64,000 nucleotides of DNA from Carya illinoinensis (GCF_018687715.1 NC_056762.1:22730364-22794363); one strand, 5' to 3'. Positions 49,244 to 62,116 are shown, counted from the first letter of the stretch. Numbers and translations: made by a program. Notes: generated by a model not told the origin, from the sequence alone.

Positions 49244-49821
49244 GAAAAAGTGAGGAGAAAAAGAGAGAGGCTTTGGTATTTAATCCAGGACCTCGTTTTG
49301 GGATCTTTAAAACGATATATTGGTGAGTTTAAATATTGATTTGAAAATGCGTAAGTGTTTTATTTAAAATAAAAAAACTTGAAGGAATTAAGATAGAATA
49401 TTATTTTATAAACTAAAATTTATAAAGTAATACTCATTCATCATTAATTAAAATGATGAAGTCTCATTAATCACTCGAAGAAAATAAAACCATTTAAATT
49501 AATTTATAGTTTTCAACATAAATTTAAATCTTGTAATATTTTTAAATGACTAAAATATTTTAATTTAAATAATTTTTCACAATTATAATATTTTTAGAGC
49601 TCATCAAAATATTATAATTGTGTTATTTTAAAAACAAGTTTAGCCCAATAACATTGGAAATATCACATATAAATATTTCCAGAATATTCAAAATATTTTT
49701 AAGTTTTAAAATATTTATCTTGTTTTAAAATCCGCTTAATATCTTTTAGAGCATGCCATCGAGGCTTGGCACGTAAAACAAGTCTCGTAATTAAAAAAGA
49801 ATGAATGAGCGAGTTATCACA
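46142..49821 (+). repeat. Solo LTR, copy B of the long LTR family
   Basis: Begins TGTAAC and ends ATCACA, flanked by TAATT at 46137-46141 and 49822-49826. Homologous along its length to copies A and C. Right after the first six bases about 190 bp present in copy C are missing. No internal element sequence or second LTR adjoins, so it is a solo LTR left by recombination. G-rich, GA-rich DNA at 48600-49260 includes a (GA)n tract at 49207-49239. The AC-rich part holds two units of the 81-88-bp subrepeat (48105 and 48193). No genes. Confidence 0.9.
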
Positions 49822-49826
49822 TAATT

Positions 49827-50793
49827 GCCCCCTAGGCCCTTACAATTGCTCTCTAATCTCCTTGTCACTTATAACAGGATATGACATGAGAATTAAACAA
49901 GTTAGCAACATGGTTTGGGACTTTTAAAATCACTTTCTTCCTTCAACCTATAGTTTCAACTAGGGCTACTATCTACACTTCTCAAAAGGGCTCCTATATG
50001 GAGGTTGGGGGTCTCAATGAGCTCAGAACCTATTTCTGGGCTATTTTTTGAACCTAATTCACCAAAACATGATTTGAATAACAATTAAATACATAAAACA
50101 TAAAAGTAAAATTAAATTCATAAACATGAAATTAAATGGTCTCTAATTAAGTTGCTTAGCTCTATGTTCTAACTAATAATTCTAAGTTATTATAAGTCCT
50201 ATATACTATTACACATTAATTTAAAACTATTACAAATTAATATAAAAATATTATAAATTGTCAAATAAATTGAATGAATAATAATGTTTCAAGAATTGAA
50301 ATACATCTTAAGAAATAGTAAACAAAATTAATAATATGAACTTTAGCTTGTAGCTCGATGAGATGGTTACTCCAAGTGGTAAGTGGCATTATAAAACCTA
50401 AAAAAAAGAATGAAAAAAAAATATGGATATGAATAACACTGTTTAAAGAATTGAAATACATCTTAAAAAAGTAAACAAAAGTAACAATGAACATAGGCTT
50501 ATAGAAAGATGATATGGTTACTCCAAGTGAATAGTGGCATTATAAAACCTGAAAAAGGGGGAAAATGAGAATATGAAATATGAATTACTAATATTATATA
50601 AATATGTAATAAATTAAAAATAACTAACTAACAAAGTTAACAAATTAATAGTGGTATCAAAGTGAAATTGCGGTCAGTGTAGATTGGGATGGAGCTTCAT
50701 TTCTTGAACTTGTCACTACAACGATTGAATTTAAAATTAATTGTGTCGAATAAATATAACACAATCTATTACAAGTAAAAGCAAAATAATGAA
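49827..50793. other. AT-rich stretch downstream of the hAT pseudogene
   Basis: Probably the 3' end of the hAT element, but I could not identify its terminal inverted repeat. Holds the 155-bp tandem duplication at 50276-50585. Confidence 0.4.
50276..50585. repeat. Tandem duplication, period 155 bp
   Basis: AAGAATTGAAATACATCTTA at 50291 and again at 50446. Also GGTTACTCCAAGTG and GTGGCATTATAAAACCT once in each unit. Confidence 0.85.
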
Positions 50794-51498
50794 TTAAGAG
50801 CGATTACCACTTCTAGGCTGATCAATATCATCATCTTCGTAGCTCTCTACAAAGTCTACCACCTCCAAAACATGAATTAACTTCCATTTTATCCAATTAT
50901 GAGTACAAATCAAAGCCTCCATAGTGCTATAAGAAAATGAATTTAGAAATAGATCCAATATGCACCTCTAGTATTAAATGCAGACTCTGAGATTACGGTA
51001 GAACTAGAAATAGCCAAATTATTGTGGGCTATCTCTCTAAAGACGAGATATTTGACAGAATTGACCTCCCACCAAGCTAAGATATAAAATTGCGTTGTAT
51101 ATAACTGTATGTATGGTGACAAGTATCTATTCAAGTCTGATGCCCATCTAAATTCTTCCAAAGCACGAGGGTCTTGACTTACCTCTCACCCCACTTGTGC
51201 TTTTTTAACCTATCAACTTCTAGTGGAAGTGATGTGGTAGATGGTAGAACCATGGTATTAATACCCTTGAATGTTGTGAACTCATCATACAATCTATTGA
51301 GAGCTTTCCAAGTTGGTCTACCCATGCCTTCTTGTTAGTGCTTTCCAAGCCAAACACCATGCCATCAATTTAGTACCACGGGTCAAGAGCAATAGCCACC
51401 CACATATAGGAAAATGTTGATTCTATTTAAATCTCTCCAATACTTCTCGTACTTGAGCCTTATGCTCAATGCCATAATATGTAAAGTAGGATCACTAT

Positions 51499-52906
51499 TG
51501 TTGAACCCAAGGTTTCAAGTTTCATGTGATTATAAATTTACACATGAATTTTGATGATAACAAATGAATTCAAAGAATAAAGGAGTTTCAAGCTCAAGTT
51601 GTCCACACAATGGAGTCAAGCACATCAAAGAACCAAGCATGAGCAAGAAGGAAACAAGTTCACATTAAAATCATAGAGTAATGTTGTAAATCTCTTAAAA
51701 TTCGAAATTAGGATTAATGCTCAAAATTAATATTTTATCATAAAGCATTAAAATACATTTTCCACATGTGCATGAATATTTTTGAAAATTAAATTTGAAA
51801 ATTTTGAAAGATGGTTGATTGTCATCTTTTACATGTGCATGCCTTGATTAAAGGGTTAAATTTTGAAAATATTAAAGATGATTGATTGTCATCTTTTACA
51901 TGTGCATGCCTTGATTAAATGGTTGAACTTTGAAAATATTAAAGATGATTGATTGTCATATTTTACATGTGCATGTTTTATTTGAATATATTTCAAAAGT
52001 GATTGATGCTTTTTTAGACTTATACAAAAGGTAGATGATTTTGTTTGAAAAATTTGAAAAGTAAAGTGTGCTCCTTTTGTCATATACAAAAAGTAAAAGA
52101 TTAGGTTTGAATTTTTTGAAAAGGAAAGTGTGCTCCTTTTGTCATATGCAAAAAGTAAAAGATTAGGTTTGAATTTTTTGAAAAAGAAAGTGTGCTCCTT
52201 TTGTCATATGCCAAAAGTAAAAGATTAGGTTTGATTTTTTTGAAAAAGTGAATGATGTTGTCTTTGACATGTGAATCTTTTTAAATTTGAATATGAAGTC
52301 TCATATGCCTATAAATAGATCATTTGAAGCTTCACATTTACAACACCAAGAGCATACAACATTCATTTCATTCAAAGCTTTCATTCTCTCTTCTCTAAGC
52401 ATTGAGCCTTAATCCCTGTTCATTTTGAGATATAGTTTGCGCTGTATTGTTCTTATTTCACTCATTGAGGAGTGTTTTCTGATAACCTACCCACTATCAG
52501 CTCTTATATCAGAAAAAGGGTGTGTATAACCCTTGTGCGTGTAGAAAGTATTCTACATGGGGAATAGTTGAATCACCACGTGTAAGGTGATTGCAAGTGT
52601 AGAGGGTGTTCTACACGAATCCTTTGTAGCGGTGTTGTTCAAAGGTGTAATAGGTTTCTATCTCTACCTGAAGGAGGTTGAATAGTAAATTTGAGAATCC
52701 TCAAGGGGTAGCTTGAGGCGAGGACGTAGGCAGTGGGGCCGAACCTCGTTAACATACTGAGTTTGCTTCTCTCTTACCCTTATTCTTTATATTTATTGTT
52801 ATTTCATATTTTGTTTATATTTTATATTATATATTTGATTTATAATTGTTATTTTTTTTAATACAACTCAATTCACCCCCCTCTTGTGTTAGTCATCTGG
52901 GCAACA
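51499..52906 (+). repeat. Solo LTR (1408 bp) inside the hAT pseudogene
   Basis: Starts TGTTGAACCC and ends GGGCAACA (TGTTG/CAACA). Target duplication ACTAT (51494-51498) and ACTAC (52907-52911), one base different. Removing it with one duplication copy brings the transposase frame across the junction. Internal tandem repeats: a 67-bp unit three times (TTGATTGTCAT at 51815, 51882 and 51949) and a 62-bp unit over three times (GTGTGCTCCTTTTG at 52066, 52128 and 52190). The end CAATTCACCCCCCTCTTGTG resembles LTR ends I associate with Ty1/copia elements, but the superfamily is not proven. Plus orientation is assumed. Confidence 0.85.
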
Positions 52907-53151
52907 ACTACTCTCACACATTTCATCTAATTACTCTTTCAACTGACAAACTTGCTAACAATATTCATTGGATATAACATACAAAGACCCAGAAATGATA
53001 CATGTCACCTCATACAAAAGCCTTATAAATTCTACAACAACCCACATGGTATCCTAATCATAATTGGTGGTTGCCATAATCTCCCGTCACCCTCCTCAAA
53101 GTGATGGACATATATGTTGGCCCCTTCATCCATGGCATCAAAGGCCAATCT

Positions 53152-56100
53152 TGTAACACCCGTCCTTGTGGTGGATCCTTTACAAAATGATTTTAATAAA
53201 AATCGACGAGAATTACGGTTCCTTTTAAAATTTATTTTCTTTTCATGCCAGGATACAAAAGACTCCATGTTATAAATAAAATTCATTTCCTTAATTAAAA
53301 GGTTACAACAGAAGATATTACATTTTATAATTAAAGTTTCTCATACAAAATATCTTGCCTAGGCCTTCGAGCTCTTTCCCTTGGGCTGTACCCGTCGTGA
53401 CCTGTCATGCTCATCTTGTCCCTGTGAGAGAACACATAAAAACTAAAATGAGTTGATGACTCATAAGTATTACTTCATACAGTTAAAATATAATAATATA
53501 GGTTTTCAGTCATGCATTTATCATTCCATACATACATATCATACATAGCATGCATAGACATTCTTTTCGTTTTGAAACGTTGCGAGGTAGGGTTTTTCTT
53601 TAAAAATGTGTTTTCTTTCTTAAAACAACTCCCCACACATCACTGCCTTCATTTCTTAAAGAGTCTATTCATGTATACTTCTTTTCTTACGTACATTCAT
53701 GCATACATACATAAATACATACATACATGCATCCATTCTTCCTTTTCACTTTCATTGGCCGTAGCACACTATTACGCCCCATGTGCTGGGGTTAGCAATC
53801 TTTTGGACCTGATTCCGCCTATGGCCACGGGTTGAGAATCTATTCCGTCAGGGTGCAGCACTGGGTGCACTACCAATACTACTTACCCGACATTGCAATC
53901 TGACCAGTCCAGTCCATTGGTACCTTTTCCTTTTCCATTCATATAGTCATTAAGTATTTTCATACATCATCCAATCATTTCAGTCATTTCATTCCTTTAC
54001 AGTCATTTCCATTACTTTTCAATTCTTCAGTTCTTTACAGTCCTTTCTTACAGTTCTTACGATTCTTATAGTTCATAAAAGTCATTTTTAAAAGAAAATA
54101 GTTTTCTTTCTTTTTATGAAAGTCATTTTTTAAGAAAATAGTTTTCTTTCTTTTCTTAAAAGTTGTTTTATTTAACAGTCCATTACAGTTCCTAACAGTT
54201 CTTACGTATCTTTTAAAGCTTCTTTTCTTTTCCTTTCATGAACATACATACAATACATACCACATGTAGCATCCATTCACATGCATGCACTTACATACTT
54301 TGGGTGCCTGAAAATGGGATGCTAAGGAAGGCCATTACATAATTATACTTGAAAACTTAAGTTTCATTTTCTTTTATTTAAAGCGTGTCTCGTGGAGAAA
54401 AATTTCATTTTCCCCCCCTTTTTTTTTTTTGAGAAAAGCTTTCATTTTTTTCTTCGTTTATTTAATAAAAACTGTAGAAGAGTATGAACGCAATACTTAC
54501 CTGGACTTCATGCCATATTCATTCCATGCAGTCCATTTGTGTGCGTATCAGATGGCAACCTACATGCATACACATAACCTTACATCATCATCTATCTAAT
54601 GCATAAGTAACTATTCTAAAAATAGAACTATGCCTCACTTGGAACACTCTCCATCCATGCCTGGGCTCTTATGTGCCATTTACTACGTTAAAACCTTCGG
54701 AGTCTTATTCCTTAAAGTGAACCTCCGTGATTCACCTTAGGGTTAAGACACTAAGACCTATATTTCATTCTTCTATTTCCACATTCCTATACATGATTCC
54801 GACCGACAGAGTCATGTGTACCAACCTTAGACAACTTACCCATTACTACCTTCATGTATCCTAGCCCATACTAAATCCTTATTCCCAACTAGACAGGCTA
54901 CATGACTTTAAGCCAACTCTGAGGCTAAAACACCATATAACCATTCTTAGGATAGATTACCCATTACATATGGTGAACCTGTTCGGCACACATGTCTCAC
55001 AAGAGACACCTGTACCCTATCCCTTTTATCACCTAAGACCAACTTATAATTCCAATGGACGCCCGCTTGTATAAACAAGTTCCATATTCTGATACCAACT
55101 TGCTCAGACACGGTCAATAGGACTCTTCCTACTTCCTAGCCCTATACAAGTTCATCCCAACTCTTGATAGGAGAGGACTGCATCCATAAATGCACCTCTG
55201 TCACATCACATAGCTCAAGGCCAATCTTGAGTCACGTCATAAAGCCCATCATGCTTCGGCTGCACTCTCTGATACTTTTCCACACTTCACACTTACTTCT
55301 AGCCACAAGTCAATCACAAGGTGACACCTGTCACCTTGAACTACAGGCCATATTACCACTGCTTTGGGACACTATTACACAATTCACACCACTTAACAAG
55401 AGGACTGCATCCATAAATGCGCCTATATCATATCACGTAGCTTGAGACAAATCTCGAGTCACGTCATGATGCCCATCATGCTTCCGCTGCACTCTTTGGT
55501 ACTATTCCACCACTTCCATATACTCTCAGCCATAAGTCAACCACAAGGTGATACCCGTCCTCTCGGACTACAGGCCACGTCACCACTGCTTCGGGACACT
55601 GTTATACAGTTTTTGACGCTACACCATACACTTCACGCTTCTTCGCTATGCCATCCAACCCTTCGTGACACGCCGTCCAGTGTATCACGACATAACACAG
55701 AGTACACTCATGTGAACTCTCTTCTATCCACACTATGACACACATCACTACGATGCATGCCTCACGGTGCATTGCTACACAACATGGAGTATGCACCACG
55801 CGTACTTCCTTTGCTACATCACTGATTATCACGACGCACATCGAACGGTGTGTCTCTACATGACACAGAGCACATGCCACGTGTACTCTCTTCATTCTAC
55901 GCCACACATCACTACAGAGCACGTCACACGATGCATTGTTGCATTACGCAAAGTACACTCCACGTGTACTCCCTTCACACTTCACGCCGTATCACAACTA
56001 CGGCATCCATCCCATGCCCATACTCACAGCATAGTCCACAATACTACACAATCAAGCCCAACACTTCACAACTACACTTCACTTCACAACTATGCAGTGA

Positions 56101-57696
56101 ACTCCACAATTACTAACTACATAGTCTACAATCTAACCAACCAACTAAAATAAACATAAATAACGAGAGATAGAGGGTTATATGATTGACGGGATAACCC
56201 ATGCGTCACTTGCTGCTTATCACGATCAAGACGTTGGAAAAGTCATAGGTGGTGGTTAACACCGCGTACAGTGGCTGTCCACCACGTAAAGTGGCGATTT
56301 GGGCTTGAGAATAGCTAGGTGTGGTCTTGGAAAGGCTCAACGTGGCCTCGTGGTGATCAAAGGTGATGGAGCACGACTACATCACGCCGTTAACAGTGCA
56401 TTTGAAAGGGAAGGAGGTTGCTTGAGGTGGAGGAAGGCTATGAAACTTCATGGGAAGCTAGGGAGAGGTAGAGGAAGCTGTAGTGGAGTTGTGGTGACGA
56501 GGTGGTGGTTGGGTAGTGGCTCACGGAGGCAAATTGGCCAATAATGGTGCAACCCATGCCTTGGAGAGTAAGGGAGAGTAAGAGTTGTACAAAGCTACGT
56601 TGGGTATGAAAATGGGTGGGGAAGGTCGTGGTGATGATAGGAACAAGATGGTGGTGGTGAAAGGCCATAGGTAGCTGTGCATGGTAGTGCACGGTGATGC
56701 AACTGAACATGTAGTTGTGGAGACCCATTGGAGAAAAAGAGAGACGTAGAGGAAAAGGAGGACACAGGGAGGAAGCCCATGATGTGGTGAAGCCGTTGTT
56801 GGTGCTCAGTGATCGTTTTGGTCGTGTATGGCTGTGCTAGGAGGAGGAATAGACTCTAAGACCCATTTGGTTGGAGGGAGAAACAGAGAGAGAGTTGTCG
56901 GTGTAACTCACCACCGATGGGGTTGAGCTCGCCAGTGGGAGGGGAACATGCCGGTGGTGGAGGTGAGATGCTGTGATGGGTGGTAGTGCTAACTGGAGTA
57001 AGCAACTGAACGGTGGAGGGAAACGTGTATCGGGCTGGATGTGCATGAGAGAGAGAGAGAGGAGAGAGAAGAGAGAGGGAAAAGAGAAAAGTGTGGAGGT
57101 AAAGAGAGGGGTTTGGGTATTTAATTCAAATCCTTTGTTTTGAAATCCTTAAAATGATTTAACGATGAGTTTAAGTACTGATTTGAAAACGCTAAAGTGT
57201 TTTATTTTAACTAAAGTTTAAAATAAAACACCGAGAGGAATTAAGATAGAATATTATTTTATAAACTACAATTTATGAAATAATATTTCTTTATCATTAT
57301 TTAAAATGATAAAGTATCGTTAATTATTCAAAGAGAATAAAATCATTTAAATTTAATTTAGAGTTTTCAATGTAAAGTTAAATCTCTTAATATTTTAAAA
57401 TAACTAAAATATTTAATTCAAGTAATTATCCACAATTATAATATTTTTAGAGCTCATTAAAATATTATAATTGTGCTACTTTAAAAACAAGCTTATATAA
57501 TAATATTGAAAATATCTCATATAATATTTCTAGAATATATTTAAAATATCCGTAAGATTTAAAATATCTATCTAATTTTGAAAACACACCATTGAGGTAC
57601 GACACAAGTAGGACGAGGCTCAACACATAGATCGAAACTCGGCATTTAGAACGAGGCTCATACTTAAAGAAGAATAAAGAATGAGTGGATATCACA
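53152..57696 (+). repeat. Solo LTR, copy C of the long LTR family (4545 bp)
   Basis: Starts TGTAACACCC and ends ATATCACA, flanked by AATCT at 53147-53151 and 57697-57701. Inserted in the hAT transposase between WNSTFFMLKT and LAFDAMDE. The longest of the three copies; it has a 229-bp tandem duplication (55171-55399 and 55400 to about 55610) and four units of the 81-87-bp subrepeat. Same orientation as copy A, whose chromodomain marks the family as chromoviral. Confidence 0.95.
55655..55985. repeat. 81-87-bp subrepeats within LTR copy C, four units
   Basis: The landmark GAGTACACNCCACGTGTACT, in varied form, begins at 55700, 55787, 55868 and 55951. Copies A and B have two units each (about 2768 and 2849; 48105 and 48193). 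Confidence 0.8.
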
Positions 57697-58803
57697 AATC
57701 TATACTGCCCTTATGTCTTCAACATAAAAAAGGTTGAGTTCCAATCTTATAGAACAACATCTTCTTGCACTGTATGCCCACAACACGAACAAACACCTTG
57801 AACTTCTCAAGCCTAGTTGATGAAGATCTGACAAACCTTACCGCACTTCTAACTTTTGCAACCAATTTATGAACATCTCTCAAAATGTTGATCACAAGAA
57901 GATTGAGGATATATTCAGCACATCGAATATGCAAAAACTCACCACGTAAAGTTGACAAAGTGTCATCTCTAACCTTATTCTTAAGATACTTAATTGCGGT
58001 ATCACTAGACAAGTCATTGTCAACCATTATTGACACAATCTACTCTAAACCCCACTCATTTATTGTGGCCTCCAGCCCTTTCCCAATGGTCTCATCTTTG
58101 TGGTTGACAATTAAACAAAATTTGAGAATCTTTATGTGTAATTACCAATCACTATCTACAAAATGGGCAATCAAAGACATGTAGTTCAATTTTTAGACCG
58201 ATGTCCATATATCAGTGGTGAGCAAATACTTTGACCCTTCAATTGGTTTCTTAATAAATCTTTGTGTAAATTGTATAATTCAAGAATATCTTTCACCACT
58301 GTGTGGTGAGAAAGAATGTTAAGCCTACATTCCAAGTACTTAGAAAATGCTTGGAACCCTTCACCCTCCACAAATCAAAAGAGGTAGCTCGTCTATTATG
58401 ACCAAAAAAGCTAAATGACTCCTACACCCCTCCAGTTGATACTCAGTAAACCCCTTCAATGTACTTCTCATACTACTCCCATCCGCCATCTTTTTATGTC
58501 TAATATCTAATCTAGACTAACTCTTGTCAACTAAAGAATGTCTTATCAGGCTCTCCTTATATTGTTCTTCTCAATAACTTTTCAACTGGAATGTGCCATG
58601 TCGTTTATAGTGAGGTCCAGAAACCTCACCACAATGGTTACTCTTTGCTTGTGTGTCCTTGGGGTCACCACCCTCTAACTTGGTGAAGTATTCCCACACA
58701 ACGAAAACATGTTTTTTCTTTGGTGGGCTCATGGGTGTAGGAGTACGGTTAGGAAGCTACCACTAGTGCTAGTATTTGGACTTGACCTGCTATCAATGGA
58801 GTC

Positions 58804-59276
58804 ACAAACTCACAAATACCTAACATGATGCAAAAATCACATAACAATTAAAATCATACAAATCACAATAACTGTTTGGGGTTACAATGGTGAAGCCCCA
58901 AAAGTTAAAATAGTTAGGTATTTCAATTTTGAAATGTTTTGGGGTTTCAAAAATGAAACCCAGAATTGCTTTGGGTTTTAGTTTTGAAACTCCAATAAAA
59001 TATGGGTTTGCAAAGTGAAACCCTGACCTAATTTAGGATTTCATTCATAAACCGTAACATAAATTAGGATTTCTGATCGAAACCATACAAAGGATTAATT
59101 CAGAGGCTCATTATGAATCCCTAATTTATGTTAGGGTTTAAGATAGTATTAGAAAGATTTGGCCCAAGTGTGAGGAAGGCATAAGGTCTTTTGGGCTTAA
59201 CTTGGTATTAGCCTTGACCTATGGCCCATTTATGTTAAGGCAAGCCTTTCAAATCCCATCTTTGTTGATCTTGAGG
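58804..59276. other. Non-coding stretch with short inverted GGGTTTC/GAAACCC motifs
   Basis: 58870-59060 contains repeated GGGTTTCAAAAATGAAACCC-like inverted motifs. Probably the 5' end region of the hAT element; no terminal repeat was defined. Confidence 0.35.
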
Positions 59277-60505
59277 TGATTGGTGCAAAACTACAAGTGC
59301 ACAGTATCGTAGTTTTATAATAAAGTGATAAGAAGAGTATCGTCCTCAGGGATTGGTACCTTACTTTTGCCAAATACCAAAATTATACTAATCTCGATTT
59401 TATCTAGAGGAATCGCTAAGATTTTTGTAGTTGCAAATTAAACTAAGATCAACTGAAAGAGAAATATGCAAAGGAAATAAAACTGAAGTTCGAAGATCAA
59501 ATTAATGGGAAAGAAAACTTCTAGGAAATCGATTTCATCTAATTCTTCACTATGCTTTTCTCAGCTTATTTAATTTAATTCTTTTTGTTCATTAGCAAAT
59601 CTCTAATTCATCCAACAACCTCTTTCGATAATTAATTGGAAATTATTCTTGTTCATCAATTCACACAAGAATATGCAAATTAATAAAACAAGAAAGCAAT
59701 AAGACCAATGATTTAATTACTACATAGGTTCATACAAGTCTTTCGATCTCTATACTTTCCTATGCTGAAATATTCAAGATCTACCCTATGATTCCCTCTT
59801 TCGATAGCAAATCACAAGATTAAAAAAATCATCTAATCAATGACCAGTTAATTAGAAGGAATAAACTCAGAATAAATCAGATAAACAAAGAGAGAATTGC
59901 CTTAAATTAGCATAGACAATCAAACATAGTTTGGAACTAGGTTACATCGTTTTCCTAGAATAAATAAAATTTAGCTATGCTAGAAGTGGAATTCAACATA
60001 AACGAATTCACCATAATTGTTCTGAGAATATTGAAAGAAAATAAACGCTGAAAAATACTCCTCGCAGCCGCAACTCATCTTCAAATTCTCAAGGAAATGT
60101 TTCAATGCTTTTCTCCCTTCTGTGCTCGTGTATGATTCCAAAACAGATGATTTGAATCCTTATAGCTGTGTTTTTCTATCCCAAAAAATGTTCTCTAGTC
60201 CAAAGGTACAGCCATAGAGTGAAAAATCACTTTTATATGGTATGACGGCGGAAGACCCTAGATCTATTAAAATACGATGTTCGCTCGAACGGGGTGTCGA
60301 GCGCACATCGAGCGTTCGACTCTGCTTGATTCGCTCGAGTGGCCAATGTCTTCGCTCGAGCGATCTTTCTTTTCCAGCAACCCGCTCGAGCTCACTGTCG
60401 AGCAGCAGTCGAGCGTTTGAATCTGCCTGAATTCGCTCGAGCGACCAAAAGCCTCCGCTCGAGCGATCTTATAAAATCTACAATACGAAATTTTGCAAGT
60501 CATCA
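59277..60505 (-). repeat. 3' LTR of the Athila-type element
   Basis: On the minus strand it starts TGATGACTTGCAAAATTTCG at 60505, directly after a G-rich polypurine tract, and ends near GCACCAATCA at 59277. The 5' LTR lies beyond the window. A cluster of CTCGAG motifs lies at 60334-60463. Confidence 0.8.
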
Positions 60506-60520
60506 AATACCCCCAAACTT
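60506..60520 (-). other. Polypurine tract of the Athila-type element
   Basis: Minus strand AAGTTTGGGGGTATT directly before the LTR start. A related motif lies at 61841-61855. Confidence 0.8.
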
Positions 60521-62116
60521 ACAACTTTGTTTGTCCTCAAACAAAAAGAAAAGCAAATGATAGTTTAGGCAATATCAACTTGACCCCAAAGAGAAGTATC
60601 ATCACTCACCAAGCTTTTATGAATTTAGATTTCATCACTAGTATCTTACTCTTTTAACATCAAAGATAGCAAGAAAATCAATCAAAAATTTTGCAATTTG
60701 TCAAGCAAGAGTTAGGCGTTTACTTCAACCTAAAGCTAAGACCTTGAGTGTGTGTCCAATATAGTCAATTTGACCTCAAATCACCTGCAAACTCAGATAA
60801 AAGTAGAACAACTAAAATCAGAAGAATTCTCTCAAAACTTAACACCATAAGTCCAGTTTTCAGAAATCATCTCCACTAATGTAGTCAACACCAAAAATCA
60901 GAAATCAATAGGTTTGTAATAAGGTTGTAACGATAGGCCACAGGGTGAGGGTTAAGAAAGAACTGGATATGGAAAATCAAAGCAAACTGGGAAAATACTT
61001 AGTGAAAAGAACACTAAAAGAGATACCCACATGATTCAAATCATACCTCTTTCTTGGCAATGTGCTCTTACTTGTGGCATTATTGTTGCTGTAATTACTG
61101 AAGCAATACCAACAATTCCTTTAACAAAATTTGAGGTGATACATACTCCGCTTAGTAACTTTTTTTTTTTTTTCTTTTTTACTATCTTTCTTCTTCTTCT
61201 TCTTGGATCAAACAGAGAGAGCAAACATAATACAGTTCATCATGAAACAAATTTTCTCTTTTAAATGTAACTCTCCACCAAAGTATTTTTTCAAACTATC
61301 AAACGTAGATTCATTATTTTTCAGGCTTAGAGTGGGCATGGTTTATGTAGTTCAAAGAATAAATAAAGGCTTATGAAGGCTCAAGGGGGTTGACTATGGA
61401 AACACACCATGTAATGATGGCATGATATTTAGGACGGCTGAGAAAGCCTTTTGGTTATGCCAAAGAAATGCCTAGATCATTTCTCTAATATTTGGTCTGA
61501 ACTAGGATTTCGCCTCAATGACCCATCAACGGATTCTAGAGCAAAGCAAAATCGAACTTCCCTCTTTCAATTAATTCAACTTCTTCTCTTCATAAGCAAA
61601 ATGGAATAAGAGAAAAATGACTATGTGCTCAATTATGTTCAAGGTCAAAGATTTAAACCAAAGTACCCACAAAACTCCACTTGACATAAAAGAAATTTTT
61701 GATAATTTTTCTCAAAACCATCTTCAATCACAAATTTCAGAGTCATAGAGAATTAAATCTTACTCCAATGCATGCTTGGTAAGAGAATCAAACAACCCAA
61801 GACTTAGAAAACAAGAGGATCAAATGACTATAGGAGTTTACACCCCCAAACTTAAACTAAACAATGTCCTCATTGTAATGCAAAAGTAAAAAGGATTGAA
61901 GAAATAAAAGGAACTTCCTTGGTTGCATGATGAATCTTCCGAAGTTTAAAATTTTTCAGCTCTTTATTCATGCTAAATAAACCTGCATCAAAAATTAATT
62001 TATTAAAACTAAATAAATAAAGATAATAAAATAAATGAAAGAATGAAAGAAAGATCTATGGGTTGCCTCCCATAAGTGCTTGTTTTAAAGTCTACAGCCA
62101 GACTTTTCAATCATCA
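60521..62116 (-). other. Non-coding spacer between pol and the 3' LTR of the Athila-type element
   Basis: No intact env-like ORF, although some Athila elements carry one here. Contains a T run at about 61160-61180, a second polypurine-like motif at 61841-61855 (minus AAGTTTGGGGGTGTA) and a small hairpin (62058-62073). Confidence 0.6.

Larger units (their letters stand above)
50794..58803 (-). pseudogene. hAT transposase, split into three pieces by two solo LTRs
   Basis: Piece 1 (58803-57702): BED zinc-finger region (VWEYFTKLEGGDPKDTQAK, RHGTFQLK, near 58560-58710), FQAFSKYLECRLNI, MVDNDLSSDTAIKYLKNK, LRGEFLHIRCAEYILNLLV, then WNSTFFMLKT near the break. Piece 2 (53151-52907): LAFDAMDEGANIYVHHFEE, LLYEVTCIISGSLYVISNEY. 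Piece 3 (51498-50794): DPTLHIMALSIRLKYEKYW, and the C-terminal dimerisation region FYILAWWEVNSVKY ... LAISSSTVISESAFNTRG, ending at TAA 50794-50796. Order and orientation are those of one gene. The start Met appears to be lost (ATT near 58803; ATG at 58732 is the next). Frameshifts and stops make it a pseudogene. Confidence 0.9.

Noticed and set aside
57719..58036. Separate hAT gene from the one at 50943-51161
   Set aside because: Order, strand and the junctions at the target duplications show one gene cut by insertions.
60521..62116. An env-like gene in the Athila spacer
   Set aside because: No long ORF and no signal or membrane pattern seen on the element strand.
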